Source of the DNA: an uncultured Collinsella sp.
GTDB taxonomy: Bacteria > Actinomycetota > Coriobacteriia > Coriobacteriales > Coriobacteriaceae
Assembly: GCA_902489955.1 (NCBI GenBank)
Contig: CABUBY010000035.1
Coordinates: 1 to 15,335 of the forward strand
Direction: 5' to 3'
DNA: 15,335 bases
Numbering within the stretch: position 1 is the stretch's first letter; each line of letters begins with the position of its first letter. The notes beneath the pieces are model-generated. The model made no database searches. It was given only the letters and a program-made list of their open reading frames with translations, and was not told the origin of the DNA. Positions 15,115 through 15,335 of this stretch are shown piece after piece. The position numbers and the translations under genes were made by a program.

Positions 15115-15335
15115 GACGACGCATCGCTGGGCGGTCGCTCAGCAAAACCCCGGGCTCGAAAAGGAGCTTTCGGCTGGTCTGGGCATTCCCGGACTGGTGG
15201 CGCGCATTATGGTCGCGCACGGCATCGGCTCCATCAAAGAGGGCCAATTGTTTTTGACGCCTTCGCTCGATCGCGACTGGGCCGACCCACTCATTATCCC
15301 GGGCATGTCGGTCGTTGCCGACCGCGTCGAGCGTG
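15101..15335 (+). CDS. recJ: Single-stranded-DNA-specific exonuclease RecJ, N-terminal fragment
   Basis: RecJ degrades single-stranded DNA 5' to 3' in recombinational and mismatch repair. Only 78 codons are visible before the right edge. The start is MSSLKTTHRWAVAQQ, then LEKELSAGLGIPGLVARIMVAHGI, with LFLTPSLDRDWADPLIIPGM and VVADRVER. This matches the N-terminal RecJ pattern (W-x-hydrophobic, RGI-like helix, FL-x-P, then M-x-x-A-x-x-R before the DHH domain). The catalytic DHH motifs lie outside the window. ATG 15101 has GGGGGTGGG (15087-15095) upstream. The call rests on a short fragment. Confidence 0.8.
   Translation, partial: MSSLKTTHRWAVAQQNPGLEKELSAGLGIPGLVARIMVAHGIGSIKEGQLFLTPSLDRDWADPLIIPGMSVVADRVER

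Overview
The window is GC-rich (roughly 60% or more by eye), densely coded and uses strong Shine-Dalgarno sequences. The protein styles, clade II PurL and high-GC codon use point to a gut Actinomycetota of the class Coriobacteriia, most likely Collinsella or a close relative. This assignment is inference from sequence style; no rRNA or other taxonomic marker is present.

Layout from left to right. Positions 1-2369 (minus) hold the N-terminal two thirds of purL, which runs off the left edge. A CPA2-type cation/proton antiporter (2554-4116, plus) diverges from it. Its 3' side carries three tandem 62-bp repeats, each a self-complementary hairpin (4130-4302), and then a strong terminator (4318-4358). 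Two minus-strand genes follow: an SDR oxidoreductase (4401-5150) and homoserine dehydrogenase hom (5365-6696) with its own terminator. The 6697-7277 gap holds a collapsed fragment of a second livK-like gene (6900-7008), an AT-rich control region with an 8-bp inverted repeat, and a hairpin-rich leader.

The core is a complete branched-chain-amino-acid-type ABC importer in standard order: livK, livH, livM, livG, livF (7278-12139). Hairpins lie between livK and livH, and a near-perfect terminator closes the operon. Next come a 69-bp near-perfect palindrome (12188-12256) and a tightly coupled pair, cutC and a GalT/HIT-like zinc-motif protein (12315-13796). A convergent bile acid:Na+ symporter family transporter (13824-14822, minus) follows. 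At the right edge is the start of recJ (15101 onward), preceded by a possible 21-codon leader ORF overlapping the recJ start.

Functionally this is mostly chromosomal housekeeping: purine synthesis, ion homeostasis, Asp-family amino acid synthesis, amino acid import and DNA repair. The parts not explained by standard annotation are the non-coding ones: the 62-bp hairpin array, the isolated palindrome, the livK fossil and the recJ leader. No mobile element, tRNA, rRNA or CRISPR array was seen.
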